DNA of 64,000 bases from Aquipseudomonas alcaligenes (lineage in GTDB: Bacteria > Pseudomonadota > Gammaproteobacteria > Pseudomonadales > Pseudomonadaceae). The position numbers and the translations under genes were made by a program. The notes beneath the pieces were generated by a model. It did no database searches and was not told where the DNA came from. It worked only from the letters and a program-made list of their open reading frames with translations. The DNA lies in contig NZ_QJRX01000005.1 of the NCBI RefSeq assembly GCF_003205495.1, positions 1 to 64,000 on the forward strand. The letters are read 5' to 3'. Below are positions 30,249 through 40,495 of the stretch, in pieces; position 1 is the first letter of the stretch, and every line of letters starts with the position of its first letter.

Positions 30249-30284
30249 GCGAGCAATTGAATTGCATACAACTCAATTGCTCGC
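30249..30284. promoter_or_regulatory. Inverted-repeat operator upstream of gpx-ospR
   Basis: GCGAGCAATTGA (30249-30260) and TCAATTGCTCGC (30273-30284) are perfect 12-base arms around a 12-base AT-rich centre; GCAATTGAATTGC inside the left half is a second near-palindrome. AT-rich boxes of this type are bound by OhrR-family proteins. On the minus strand TTGTAT and TACATT, 17 bases apart, would be a promoter that it covers. Confidence 0.6.
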
Positions 30285-30328
30285 CAATAAGGCCCGCTGA
30301 TGGGCGGACCTCGGCCCGGATGCCTGCC

Positions 30329-30724
30329 CTACCCGCGCGGCACCAGCTTCAGCGCCACCGAGTTGATGCAGTAGCGCAGCCCGGTCGGCCGCGGACCGTC
30401 GGGGAAGACATGGCCCAGGTGCGCGTCGCACTTGGCGCACTTGACCTCGATGCGGTGCATGCCGTGGCTGAAGTCCTCCTTCTCGGCGATCACCTCGCCG
30501 TTCACCGGCTGGAAATAGCTGGGCCAGCCGCTGCCGGAGTCGTACTTGGCGTCCGAGTCGAACAGCGCCTCGCCGCAGCAGGCGCAGTGATACACGCCGG
30601 GCACCTTGCTGTCGTGGTATTCGCCGGTGAAGGCACGCTCGGTGCCGCCCAGCCGGCAGACATGGAACTGGGCGTCGGAGAGCTCGTCGCGCCAGGCTTC
30701 CAGGGGTTTCTCGATCTTTTCCAT
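30329..30724 (-). CDS. msrB: Peptide-methionine (R)-S-oxide reductase MsrB
   Basis: 131 aa. Two zinc CxxC motifs ([11 protein letters not shown] and [14 protein letters not shown]) and the catalytic Cys in [11 protein letters not shown]. Reduces the R-sulfoxide of protein methionine. The start is ATG 30724 ([15 protein letters not shown]), preceded by GAGGTG. With gpx and the fRMsr gene it forms a local group of oxidative-damage functions. Confidence 0.95.
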   Translation of the reverse strand: MEKIEKPLEAWRDELSDAQFHVCRLGGTERAFTGEYHDSKVPGVYHCACCGEALFDSDAKYDSGSGWPSYFQPVNGEVIAEKEDFSHGMHRIEVKCAKCDAHLGHVFPDGPRPTGLRYCINSVALKLVPRG

Positions 30725-30878
30725 GGAGTACACCTCAGGGGCAGAAAAAAGCCCGAACCCGATCTTTTCCGGGCCACGGGCCGCACGTATCATGCGTCCC
30801 TCTTTGGACGCCAGTCTGTCTGCCGCGTTACAGCCGGCCAGGCAGCGCCAGCGGCATCACACATCGGGACACAGCATC

Positions 30879-32090
30879 ATGCAGGTCAGCAAATCGAACA
30901 AGCTCGCCAACGTCTGCTACGACATCCGCGGGCCGGTGCTCAAGCACGCCAAGCGCCTGGAAGAGGAAGGCCACCGCATCCTCAAGCTGAACATCGGCAA
31001 CCCGGCGCCGTTCGGTTTCGAAGCCCCTGAGGAAATCCTCCAGGACGTCATCCGCAACCTGCCGACCGCCCAGGGCTACTGCGACTCCAAGGGTCTGTTC
31101 AGCGCGCGCAAAGCGGTGATGCAGTACTACCAGCAGAAGCAGGTGGAAGGTGTCGGTATCGAGGACATCTACCTCGGCAACGGCGTCTCCGAGCTGATCG
31201 TGATGTCCATGCAGGCACTGCTCAACAACGGTGACGAGGTGCTGATCCCGGCTCCCGACTACCCGCTGTGGACCGCTGCCGTGGCCCTCTCCGGCGGCAA
31301 GCCGGTGCACTACCTGTGCGACGAGCAGGCCGGCTGGTTCCCCGACATCGCCGACATCAAGGCCAAGATCACCCCGAACACCAAGGCCCTGGTGCTGATC
31401 AACCCGAACAACCCGACAGGCGCCGTGTACTCCAGGGCGGTGCTGGAGGAGCTGGTGGAAGTGGCGCGCCAGCACAACCTGGTGCTGTTCTCCGACGAGA
31501 TCTACGACAAGATCCTCTACGACGAGGCCCAGCACATCTCCACCGCCTCGCTGGCGCCGGACGTGCTTTGCCTGACCTTCAACGGCCTGTCCAAGAGCTA
31601 CCGGGTGGCCGGCTTCCGCTCCGGCTGGGTGGCCATCTCCGGCCCGAAACACCGTGCGCAGAGCTACATCGAGGGCCTGGATATCCTGGCCAACATGCGC
31701 CTGTGCGCCAACGTACCGAGCCAGCATGCGATCCAGACCGCACTGGGCGGCTACCAGAGCATCAACGACCTGGTGCTGCCCAACGGCCGCCTGCTGGAGC
31801 AGCGCAACCGCGCCTGGGAGCTGCTCAACGACATCCCGGGAGTCAGCTGCGTCAAGCCGATGGGCGCGCTATACGCCTTCCCGAAGATCGACCCCAAGGT
31901 CTGCCCGATCCACAACGACGAGAAGTTCGTCCTCGACCTGCTGCTCTCCGAGAAGCTGCTGATCGTCCAGGGCACTGCCTTCAACTGGCCCTGGCCGGAC
32001 CACTTCCGCGTGGTCACCCTGCCGCGCGTCGACGACCTGGAGCAGGCCATCGGGCGCATCGGCAACTTCCTCAAGACCTACCGCCAATAA
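30879..32090 (+). CDS. alaA: Alanine transaminase AlaA-like
   Basis: 403 aa class I aminotransferase. PLP lysine in FNGLSKSYRVAGFRSGW; N-terminal VSKSNKLANVCYDIRGPVLKHAKRLEEEG and length are typical of AlaA (YfbQ), which uses glutamate and pyruvate. The start is ATG 30879; earlier in-frame codons overlap msrB antisense and are not coding. A second alanine transaminase (alaC) is 11 kb away. Confidence 0.9.
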   Translation: MQVSKSNKLANVCYDIRGPVLKHAKRLEEEGHRILKLNIGNPAPFGFEAPEEILQDVIRNLPTAQGYCDSKGLFSARKAVMQYYQQKQVEGVGIEDIYLGNGVSELIVMSMQALLNNGDEVLIPAPDYPLWTAAVALSGGKPVHYLCDEQAGWFPDIADIKAKITPNTKALVLINPNNPTGAVYSRAVLEELVEVARQHNLVLFSDEIYDKILYDEAQHISTASLAPDVLCLTFNGLSKSYRVAGFRSGWVAISGPKHRAQSYIEGLDILANMRLCANVPSQHAIQTALGGYQSINDLVLPNGRLLEQRNRAWELLNDIPGVSCVKPMGALYAFPKIDPKVCPIHNDEKFVLDLLLSEKLLIVQGTAFNWPWPDHFRVVTLPRVDDLEQAIGRIGNFLKTYRQ

Positions 32091-32094
32091 GTCC

Positions 32095-32547
32095 ATGGAC
32101 CTGCAGATCGACGAGTTCTACAAGGATGCCGCCAGCGGCATGCTGCTGCTCTACCAGGCCTTCCCGCGCAAGGTGGCGCTGTACGTGGAAGACTTGATCG
32201 GCCGCGAGGAACCCGACGAGTTCGGCCTGCCCAGCAAACGCCACCAGGCCTGCCTGGGCGCCCTGCTGTGGCTGGCCGAGGAAGGCTACATCCGCTTCGA
32301 CTCGACCATCGCCTACGACGCCCTGGATCAGGCCGTGCTCACCGAGAAGGGTTTCCTGCGCCTGTCGCGCGGCATTGCCCACGCCCTGCCTCAGGGCGAT
32401 GCCCTGCCGCCCAGCGTGCGGCGCGTGCACGCCACCCTCGCCTGGCAGCTGCGCGAAGCACTCGCCCAGCACAACAGCGAGAAGGTCGCGCGCCTCACTC
32501 GCCAGCTGTTCGAAAGCGCTCTAAATCAGGCCAGCGACATAGTTTGA
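32095..32547 (+). CDS. Conserved hypothetical protein (PA2829-like)
   Basis: 150 aa soluble protein, four bases after alaA. No catalytic motif or membrane segment; the middle part (LGALLWLAEEGYIRFDSTIAYDALDQAVLTEKGFLRLSRG) looks like a winged-helix fold. In P. aeruginosa a gene of unknown function occupies the same place between alaA and htpX. Confidence 0.75.
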   Translation: MDLQIDEFYKDAASGMLLLYQAFPRKVALYVEDLIGREEPDEFGLPSKRHQACLGALLWLAEEGYIRFDSTIAYDALDQAVLTEKGFLRLSRGIAHALPQGDALPPSVRRVHATLAWQLREALAQHNSEKVARLTRQLFESALNQASDIV

Positions 32548-32559
32548 AATAGTGCCTTG

Positions 32560-32589
32560 GTTGAACCCGCCACGGGCCAACCTTATATA
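32560..32589 (+). promoter_or_regulatory. Candidate sigma-32 heat-shock promoter of htpX
   Basis: GTTGAA (32560-32565) and CCTTATATA (32581-32589) with a 15-base spacer resemble the sigma-32 elements CTTGAA and CCCCATNT. htpX is a known heat-shock gene, which makes the match plausible. Confidence 0.45.
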
Positions 32590-32635
32590 GCTCGCATACT
32601 TAGACCGTCTCTCGCCTGAGGAGAAGCTTCACACC

Positions 32636-33508
32636 ATGATGCGCATAGTGTTGTTCGTGGCCACCAACCTGGCGGTCCTGCTGATCGCCAGCGTCACCCT
32701 GAAAGTGCTCGGGGTCGATCGCTTCACCGGCCAGAACTACGGCAGCCTGCTGGCGTTCTGTGCCGTCTTCGGCTTCGTCGGCTCCTTCATCTCGCTGTTC
32801 CTCTCCAAGTGGATGGCGAAGATGAGCACCGGCACCGAGATCATCACCCAGCCGCGTACCCGCCACGAGCAGTGGCTGCTGCAGACCGTCGAGGAGCTGT
32901 CGCGCGAGGCCGGCATCAAGATGCCGGAAGTGGGCATCTTCCCCGCCTACGAATCCAACGCCTTTGCCACCGGTTGGAATCGCAACGACGCCCTGGTAGC
33001 CGTCAGCCAGGGCCTGCTGGAGCGTTTCTCGCCGGACGAAGTGCGCGCCGTACTGGCCCACGAGATCGGCCACGTGGCCAACGGCGACATGGTCACCCTG
33101 GCGATGATCCAGGGCGTGGTGAACACCTTCGTGATGTTCTTCGCGCGCATCTTCGGCAACTTCGTCGACAAGGTGATCCTGAAGAACGAGGAAGGCCAGG
33201 GCATCGGCTACTTCATCGCGACCATCTTCGCCGAGCTGGTTCTGGGCATCCTGGCCAGCATCATCGTCATGTGGTTCTCCCGTCGCCGCGAGTTCAAGGC
33301 CGACGACGCCGGCGCCCGCCTGGCCGGCACTGGCGCCATGATCGCCGCCCTGGAGCGCCTGCGTGCCGAACAGGGCGTGCCGGTGCACATGCCCAGCAGC
33401 ATGACCGCCTTCGGCATCAACGGTGGCCTGAAGAACGGCCTGGCCGGCCTGCTGATGACCCACCCGCCGCTGGAAGACCGCATCGAGGCCCTGCGCCGCC
33501 GCGGCTGA
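32636..33508 (+). CDS. htpX: Membrane protease HtpX
   Basis: 290 aa M48 zinc metalloprotease of the inner membrane. Two N-terminal TM segments, HEIGH zinc motif at residues 142-146, two further TM segments, and a third zinc ligand in the Glu of REFKADDAG. It degrades damaged membrane proteins together with FtsH. Length matches E. coli HtpX (293 aa). Confidence 0.96.
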   Translation: MMRIVLFVATNLAVLLIASVTLKVLGVDRFTGQNYGSLLAFCAVFGFVGSFISLFLSKWMAKMSTGTEIITQPRTRHEQWLLQTVEELSREAGIKMPEVGIFPAYESNAFATGWNRNDALVAVSQGLLERFSPDEVRAVLAHEIGHVANGDMVTLAMIQGVVNTFVMFFARIFGNFVDKVILKNEEGQGIGYFIATIFAELVLGILASIIVMWFSRRREFKADDAGARLAGTGAMIAALERLRAEQGVPVHMPSSMTAFGINGGLKNGLAGLLMTHPPLEDRIEALRRRG

Positions 33509-33524
33509 TCGCAGCCTCCACTGA

Positions 33525-33556
33525 CAAGGGCGACCCCAGAGTCGCCCTTGTGCTTT
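33525..33556 (+). terminator. htpX terminator
   Basis: CAAGGGCGAC and GTCGCCCTTG with a six-base loop, followed by TGCTTTC; a short T-tract. Confidence 0.7.
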
Positions 33557-33659
33557 CTGGGCCACGACCGTTCCACGGATTCGATCACTCAGGCGCAAAA
33601 CCTGCGTTATTCATCGAAGCCGGACCGTAGGACAATGGTGCCAGACAGAGGAGAACGCC

Positions 33660-34427
33660 ATGCTGCCCAGCCTGTTCATTTCCCACGGTGCCCCCATGCT
33701 CGCCCTGGAGCCAGGTGCCAGCGGCCCCGCCCTGGCCGGCCTGGCCGCGGCGCTGCCACGCCCGCGCGCGGTGCTGGTGGTGTCCGCGCACTGGGAAAGC
33801 CATGGGCTGCTGGTCGGCAGCGCGCCCCAGCCGCGCACCTGGCACGACTTCGGCGGCTTCCCCGCCGCGCTGTATGCCGTGCAGTACCCCGCACCGGGTG
33901 CACCACAGCTGGCGCAGCAGGTTCGCCAGCTGCTGGTCGACGCCGGCCTGCCGGCCGAGCTGGACGAGCAGCGCCCGCGCGATCATGGCGCCTGGGTGCC
34001 GCTCATGCTGATGTACCCCGCCGCCGACATCCCGGTCGTGCAACTGTCCCTGCCCAGTCATGCCGGCCCTGCCCAGCAGGTTCGCATCGGCCAGGCACTG
34101 CGCGCTTTGCGCGAACAGGATGTGCTGCTGGTCGGCTCCGGCAGCATCACCCACAACCTGGGCGAGCTGGACTGGCGCGCCGGCCCCGAGGTGATCACGC
34201 CCTGGGCCGGCGAGTTCCGCGACTGGATGGTGACCAGGCTGCAGCAGGACGACCGCCCCGCCCTGCTCGACTATCGCCGCCAGGCCCCGCACGCCGTACG
34301 CAACCATCCCACGGACGAGCACCTGCTGCCGCTGTTCTTCGCCCTGGGAGCCGGCGAGCGTTTCGGGCTGGTCCACAGCGGCTTCACCTACGGCGCCCTG
34401 GGGATGGATGTCTACCGTTTCGACTGA
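33660..34427 (+). CDS. DODA-type class III extradiol dioxygenase
   Basis: 255 aa protein of the 4,5-DOPA dioxygenase (YgiD) family. Metal-site histidines are in FISHGAPML, VVSAHWES, and GSGSITHNLGEL; HPTDEHLLPLFFALGAG is a family block near the C-terminus. YgiD opens the ring of DOPA in vitro, but the natural substrate is unclear. A single gene. Confidence 0.88.
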   Translation: MLPSLFISHGAPMLALEPGASGPALAGLAAALPRPRAVLVVSAHWESHGLLVGSAPQPRTWHDFGGFPAALYAVQYPAPGAPQLAQQVRQLLVDAGLPAELDEQRPRDHGAWVPLMLMYPAADIPVVQLSLPSHAGPAQQVRIGQALRALREQDVLLVGSGSITHNLGELDWRAGPEVITPWAGEFRDWMVTRLQQDDRPALLDYRRQAPHAVRNHPTDEHLLPLFFALGAGERFGLVHSGFTYGALGMDVYRFD

Positions 34428-34502
34428 ACGGCAAGCCACTGAAATAAAAAGGAAATGGCCTTCGTCTAAGCTGCCGGCAATTTTCCAGCAAGGCCGTCAG
34501 AC

Positions 34503-34706
34503 ATGCGCGCGACACGCACCCTCCGCAAGACCCTCGACCTGGTCGCCAGCCACAACGAGGACGCCGCCCTGGCCGTGATGCGCGCCGCCGAGCGCACCGG
34601 CGACGAGGTCCTGCGCCAGCAGTTGCTCAACGTCATCCATCGCCTCAACCAGGACGCCTGCGACCTGCGCAGCGTGCGCGAGCAGCTGGAACTCAGGCGC
34701 GCCTGA
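34503..34706 (+). CDS. Small hypothetical protein
   Basis: 67 aa, mostly helical and charged, without Cys motif or membrane segment except one Cys (DACDLRSVREQLEL). Codon use is like the neighbours. AAGG lies ten bases upstream of the ATG. No family recognised. Confidence 0.55.
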   Translation: MRATRTLRKTLDLVASHNEDAALAVMRAAERTGDEVLRQQLLNVIHRLNQDACDLRSVREQLELRRA

Positions 34707-34783
34707 ACGCCAAGGCGGCAACCTGTGCTTCTCCACGGGCACTGGCTAAAGTGGCGGCATGCTCACGAGAAAGGACAGTCGCC

Positions 34784-35182
34784 ATGTTCGCCAAACTGCT
34801 GGTTACCGTCGGTATCGTCTTCTATGCCCTGGTGGTGCCGATCTTCGAGATCAATGCCAGCCACGTGTTCAACCCGCACTGGCCACCGCATGCCCGCCTG
34901 CACGAGGTCTGGCAGCTGGCCACCAACTGCGCCCTGGGCGCCTTCAGCCTTTGGCTGGTCTGGTTCAGGAGCGAGATTCGCCTGAGCAGCCTGATCACCC
35001 TGTTCGTCACCGGTGGTTTCCTCCTCGCCTACGCCCTGCGCGACTACTACGGCGGCTCCATGGTGCTGTCCGACGGCTCGGAAAAGCTGATCCTCGGCAT
35101 CAACCTGGGCCTGTTCGCCTACAGCCTGGCCATTGCCCTGGCGGCCGTTGCGGTGCTGATCGATCACCGCAGACGCCACTGA
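34784..35182 (+). CDS. Small membrane protein, four TM segments
   Basis: 132 aa with four hydrophobic helices: about residues 5-23, 45-62, 68-87 and 101-122. The conserved-looking loop HVFNPHWPPHARLHEVWQL between the first two helices contains three His that could bind metal or haem, but this is only a visual observation. Start ATG 34784 follows AAGGA. No family recognised with certainty. Confidence 0.75.
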   Translation: MFAKLLVTVGIVFYALVVPIFEINASHVFNPHWPPHARLHEVWQLATNCALGAFSLWLVWFRSEIRLSSLITLFVTGGFLLAYALRDYYGGSMVLSDGSEKLILGINLGLFAYSLAIALAAVAVLIDHRRRH

Positions 35183-35190
35183 GGCGAAAA

Positions 35191-35220
35191 CAAAAAAGCC
35201 CCGCATTGCGGGGCTTTTTT
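35191..35220. terminator. Bidirectional terminator
   Basis: AAAAAAGCCCCGC, ATT loop, GCGGGGCTTTTTT between the membrane protein gene and the converging deaD. Confidence 0.9.
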
Positions 35221-35234
35221 CTGGCAGCGGACGA

Positions 35235-36932
<1,698 letters not shown>

Positions 36933-37143
36933 GGGTCTGCCTCTAAGTGCATCCGCAAAGACCCAGGAACAAAGGCTGCGCGCGCCGTGAAGGACCTTTT
37001 GGGTCACCCTGGCAGCCGATCGACGGGTTTTTGCGAAAACGCGATGGATGAAACGTCAAGGGTAGTTCGCCAGGGCGAACCAGCAGCGAAGCACAGCTTC
37101 GTGGAGTATTGACGAGGCCAGTTTTGGCCGGGCGCGAATCATA
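36933..37143 (-). promoter_or_regulatory. Long deaD leader with candidate -10 element
   Basis: No gene is seen in 36933-37279. On the minus strand TATGAT (37138-37143) could be a -10 box, giving a leader near 200 bases. The leader contains a perfect hairpin GTTCGCC-CT-GGCGAAC (37066-37081). Long structured leaders are known for cold-shock helicase genes. A separate hairpin at 37211-37234 (CTCGCCCG/CGGGCGAG, no T-run) lies just after the next gene upstream. Confidence 0.4.
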
Positions 37144-37279
37144 CAGGAAAAGTCTTCCCGTTGGGCAGGTTTTTGCATATGGCGGCCGAACGGTAGAACG
37201 AAGGCCGCCCCTCGCCCGGGGAGAAACGGGCGAGGCACTGCGCCCGGAGAGTGGCGCGAATGAACTCCGGGCCGGCCGT

Positions 37280-38035
37280 TCAGCTGGCCGGGCGCAGCAC
37301 GTCCAGCAGCGGCTGCAGCGAGTAGCCCAGGCGCGGCGCCAGGGCCTCGGCGCGCGCGGTCACGGCGGCCAGGTCGAGCTGCTGGTCGAGGTCGGCCGGC
37401 ACCAGCAGGATGACGTTGCCCTCCTTCACCGGAATCTCCCAGTAATGGCGGTGGAACAGGCCGCGCAGCAGGGCGGCACCGAGCGGCTTGCCCTCGTCGT
37501 TGCCCCACTGGTTGATCACCAGCCAGCCGCCGGGGCTCAGGCGCTTCTGGCAGTTCTCCAGGAATTTCCAGGCCAGATGCCCGGGCGCGGGGCCGGTATC
37601 GGTGTAGAGGTCGACGAACAGCAGGTCGGTGGATTCGGCGCTGTCGAGCAGCTCCAGCGCGTCACCGATGCGCACGAACAGGCGCGGGTCATCGGCCAGT
37701 CCCAGATGCTGCATGGCCAGGCGCGGCACGTCCGGACGCAGCTCGATGGCCTCCACATCCTCCAGATCGAGGAACTTCAGGCAGGCCTGGGTCAGGGTGC
37801 CGCCGCCAAGGCCGAGGAACAGGGCGTTCTCCGGCGCCTCGTGGCACAACGCGCCGAGCAGCATGGCGCGGGTGTAGTCGTACTCCAGCCAGGCCGGGTC
37901 GCGGGTATAGGTGCAGCTCTGCTCGATGGCCTCGCCGAACTCGAGGAAACGGTAGTCGCCGACCTCCAGCACGCGGATCACGCCCCAGGCGTCGCGCACC
38001 TCCTCCAGGAGGACTTCCTCGTGCTGCAGATTCAT
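37280..38035 (-). CDS. Spermidine-synthase-like methyltransferase fold protein
   Basis: 251 aa. The SAM/dcSAM-binding GxGxG region is LFLGLGGGTLTQACLKFLDL, followed by Asp in IGDALELL and FVDLYTDTGPAPGHL. Fused-domain polyamine synthases need an acidic DTD-like pair for putrescine, which is not obvious here, so polyamine synthesis is uncertain. The start overlaps the stop of the AraC-type gene by four bases, so the two are co-translated. Confidence 0.78.
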   Translation of the reverse strand: MNLQHEEVLLEEVRDAWGVIRVLEVGDYRFLEFGEAIEQSCTYTRDPAWLEYDYTRAMLLGALCHEAPENALFLGLGGGTLTQACLKFLDLEDVEAIELRPDVPRLAMQHLGLADDPRLFVRIGDALELLDSAESTDLLFVDLYTDTGPAPGHLAWKFLENCQKRLSPGGWLVINQWGNDEGKPLGAALLRGLFHRHYWEIPVKEGNVILLVPADLDQQLDLAAVTARAEALAPRLGYSLQPLLDVLRPAS

Positions 38036-39000
38036 CCTTCAACCCCCTGGCGGTACTGCCCCGGCGTCAGCCCGCTCCAACGGCGGAAGGCCTTGGCGAA
38101 GGCGCTCTCGTCGGAGAAGCCGAGCCGCTCGGCCACTTCGGCCAGGCGCGGCTCCTCGCGCAGCAGCTGCTCGGCCATGCGGTGCAGCACCTGCTCGCGC
38201 AGCAGCTTGAAGCTGGTGCCCTCCTCGGCCAGCTTACGGTTCAGATGGCGGCCGCTCAGCTCCAGCTGTTCGGCGATGCGTTCCTTGCCCCAGCGTGGCT
38301 GGGTCCGCAGCAGCTGCTGCACACGCACCGCCAGGCTGTGGCTGCCGAGGCGTTCGAGCTGGGCATCGGCCAGGGCGCGCAGGTGCTCGCGCATCGGCGC
38401 ATTGGCTTGGATCAGCGGTACCTGCAGGTCCTCGGCGGCGAAGCGCAGGGCGTACTCGGCGGTGGTGAAACGCAGCGGGCAGGCCAGCAGCTCGGCGTAG
38501 CGCGCCTCGGCCTCGCGCGCGGCATGGGCGAAGTGCAGCTCACGCGGGCCGACGCGCTCGCCGGTGATCCAGCGGGTCATGTGCACCAGGCTGGCCAGCA
38601 CCGCCTCGGCGCGCTCTTCGCGGCGTACCGTGTACAGCGGCCGATAGATCAGGCACACCCCGCCCGCCTCCGCCTGCAGGCTGAACTCGCCGCCCTCGCC
38701 GACGATCGGGTAGTAGTCCAGCAGGGCCTCCAGGGCCTCGCCGACGGTCTCGCAGCTCATCAGCAGGGCGCCGACCATGTCCAGGTGCCCCACCTGCAGG
38801 GCACTGCCCAGGCGCAGGCCGATCAGCGCATCGCCGGCGGCGGCGCAGAAGGCCTCCCACAGGGCGTCCTGACGGGCCAGGGCGATGCGCCCCTCGCCGC
38901 CCAGCGCGCGCAGCTCGGCGGGCAGCGGCAGGGCCAGGCGATCGGCGGCCTGGAGGATGGCCTGGGTGTAGTGAACGGTGACGGAGGGCGTGCTGCTCAT
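38032..39000 (-). CDS. AraC-family regulator (VirS/OruR type)
   Basis: 322 aa. The N-terminal ligand-binding domain (about 10-190) is of the Arabinose_bd type found in OruR and mycobacterial VirS, and the C-terminal AraC HTH (about 225-320) includes the second-helix signature RLGFSDESAFAKAFRRWSGLTPGQYR. Divergent from the five-gene FMO operon across a 150-base gap, so it is the obvious candidate regulator. The spermidine-synthase-like gene is downstream in the same transcript. Confidence 0.88.
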   Translation of the reverse strand: MSSTPSVTVHYTQAILQAADRLALPLPAELRALGGEGRIALARQDALWEAFCAAAGDALIGLRLGSALQVGHLDMVGALLMSCETVGEALEALLDYYPIVGEGGEFSLQAEAGGVCLIYRPLYTVRREERAEAVLASLVHMTRWITGERVGPRELHFAHAAREAEARYAELLACPLRFTTAEYALRFAAEDLQVPLIQANAPMREHLRALADAQLERLGSHSLAVRVQQLLRTQPRWGKERIAEQLELSGRHLNRKLAEEGTSFKLLREQVLHRMAEQLLREEPRLAEVAERLGFSDESAFAKAFRRWSGLTPGQYRQGVEG

Positions 39001-39150
39001 GGGGTCCCGAATTAACCGGAAAAGGTCCTGATTGAGCCGTTACGGCGCATGGGCGACTGCCTATGCTGGGCTCTGATAACGAGGCTGTGCGCGACAGGCC
39101 CGCGTTGTAACACGCCCACGCAGCGCAGCCCATAGACAAGAGAGCCTTGC
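39001..39150. promoter_or_regulatory. Divergent promoter region between AraC regulator and FMO operon
   Basis: 150 bases separate the two divergent ATGs. I see TTGAGC and TATGCT, but their spacing is too long for a standard promoter, and no clear inverted or direct repeat that would mark an AraC site. The region ends with AGAGAG before the FMO ATG, a weak ribosome binding site. Confidence 0.4.
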
Positions 39151-40494
39151 ATGCATGCCATCATCGGAGCCGGCCCCATGGGGCTGGCCGCTGCCCGTCA
39201 GTTACAGCGCCATGGTATCCCCTTCGTCGGCTTCGAGCTGCATGCCGATGTCGGCGGCCTGTGGGACATCGCCAACCCGCACAGCACCCTGTACGAATCG
39301 GCGCACCTGATCTCGTCCAAAAGCATGACCCAGTTCGACGAGTTCCCCATGGCGGACAGCGTGCCGCCCTACCCGCACCATCGCCATATCGGCCAGTACT
39401 TCCGCGACTACGCCGAGCACTTCGGCCTACGCCAGCACTACCAGTTCGCCACCCGCGTGGTGCGCCTGGAGCGCCTCGATAAAGGTTGGCGTCTGCTCAG
39501 CGAGCACGACGGCCAGCAGCGCGAGTGGCAGTTCGACGGCGTACTGATCGCCAACGGCACCCTGCACCGGCCCAACCAGCCGGCGCTGCCGGGCCAGTTC
39601 GACGGCGAGCTGCTGCATGCCTCGACCTACAAGAACGCCGAGCTCTTCGCCGGCAAGCGCGTGCTGGTGATCGGCTGCGGCAATTCGGCCTGCGACATCG
39701 CGGTAGACGCCGTGCACCGCGCCAGGTCGGTCGACCTGGCGGTGCGCCGTGGCTACCACTTCCTGCCCAAGTTCATCCTCGGCAAGCCCACCGATACCTT
39801 CGGCGGCGCGGTCAAGCTGCCACGCCGGTTCAAGCAGCTGGTCGACGGCCTGCTGGTGCGCGCCCTGCTCGGCAAACCCTCGCAGTACGGCCTGCCCGAC
39901 CCGGACTACCGCCTGTACGAGTCGCACCCGGTGATGAACTCGCTGGTGCTGCACCATATCGGCCATGGCGATATCCAGCCGCGTGGCGACATTAAAGCGG
40001 TAGACGGCAAGCACGTGACCTTTGCCAATGGCGAGCGCGCCGAGTACGACCTGATCCTGCAGGCCACGGGATACACACTCGATTACCCCTTCATCGACCG
40101 CGCCGAGCTGAACTGGCCGCCGCAAGCCGACGCCCCGCAGCTCTACCTCAACGTCTTCCACCCGCAGCACGACGACCTGTTCATGCTCGGCATGATCGAG
40201 GCCTCGGGCCTGGGCTGGCAGGGCCGCGCCGAACAGGCCGAGCTGGTGGCCCTGGCGATTCTCCAGCAGCAGCGCCGCAGCGCCTCGGCGGCGCGCCTGC
40301 GCCAGACCATCGCGCAGCGCGCCAGCCAGCGCCTGGACGGTGGCTACGCCTACCTCAAGTTGCCGCGCATGGCCTACTACGTGCACAAGAACAGCTACCG
40401 CGCGGCGATCAAGCGGCACATCGCCGAGCTGCGCCGCGACCTCGCCGCGCAGGTCGGCCCGGAGGCCGGCGCACCGCTGGCACGGGAGGTGTGA
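39151..40494 (+). CDS. Flavin-containing monooxygenase
   Basis: 447 aa. FAD Rossmann motif GAGPMG at residues 6-11, the FMO/BVMO fingerprint F-x-G-x3-H-x3-Y at 150-160 (FDGELLHASTY), NADPH motif GCGNSACD from 175, and ATGY near 305. These place it in the class B flavoprotein monooxygenases, which oxygenate ketones, amines or sulfides. First gene of a tightly packed operon with a transporter, SDR, TSUP permease and amidohydrolase. The substrate is not predictable from sequence. Confidence 0.9.
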   Translation: MHAIIGAGPMGLAAARQLQRHGIPFVGFELHADVGGLWDIANPHSTLYESAHLISSKSMTQFDEFPMADSVPPYPHHRHIGQYFRDYAEHFGLRQHYQFATRVVRLERLDKGWRLLSEHDGQQREWQFDGVLIANGTLHRPNQPALPGQFDGELLHASTYKNAELFAGKRVLVIGCGNSACDIAVDAVHRARSVDLAVRRGYHFLPKFILGKPTDTFGGAVKLPRRFKQLVDGLLVRALLGKPSQYGLPDPDYRLYESHPVMNSLVLHHIGHGDIQPRGDIKAVDGKHVTFANGERAEYDLILQATGYTLDYPFIDRAELNWPPQADAPQLYLNVFHPQHDDLFMLGMIEASGLGWQGRAEQAELVALAILQQQRRSASAARLRQTIAQRASQRLDGGYAYLKLPRMAYYVHKNSYRAAIKRHIAELRRDLAAQVGPEAGAPLAREV

Positions 40495-40495
40495 A

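Noticed and set aside
37211..37234. CTCGCCCG/CGGGCGAG hairpin as intrinsic terminator
   Set aside because: No T-run follows on either strand, so it is only noted as a hairpin.
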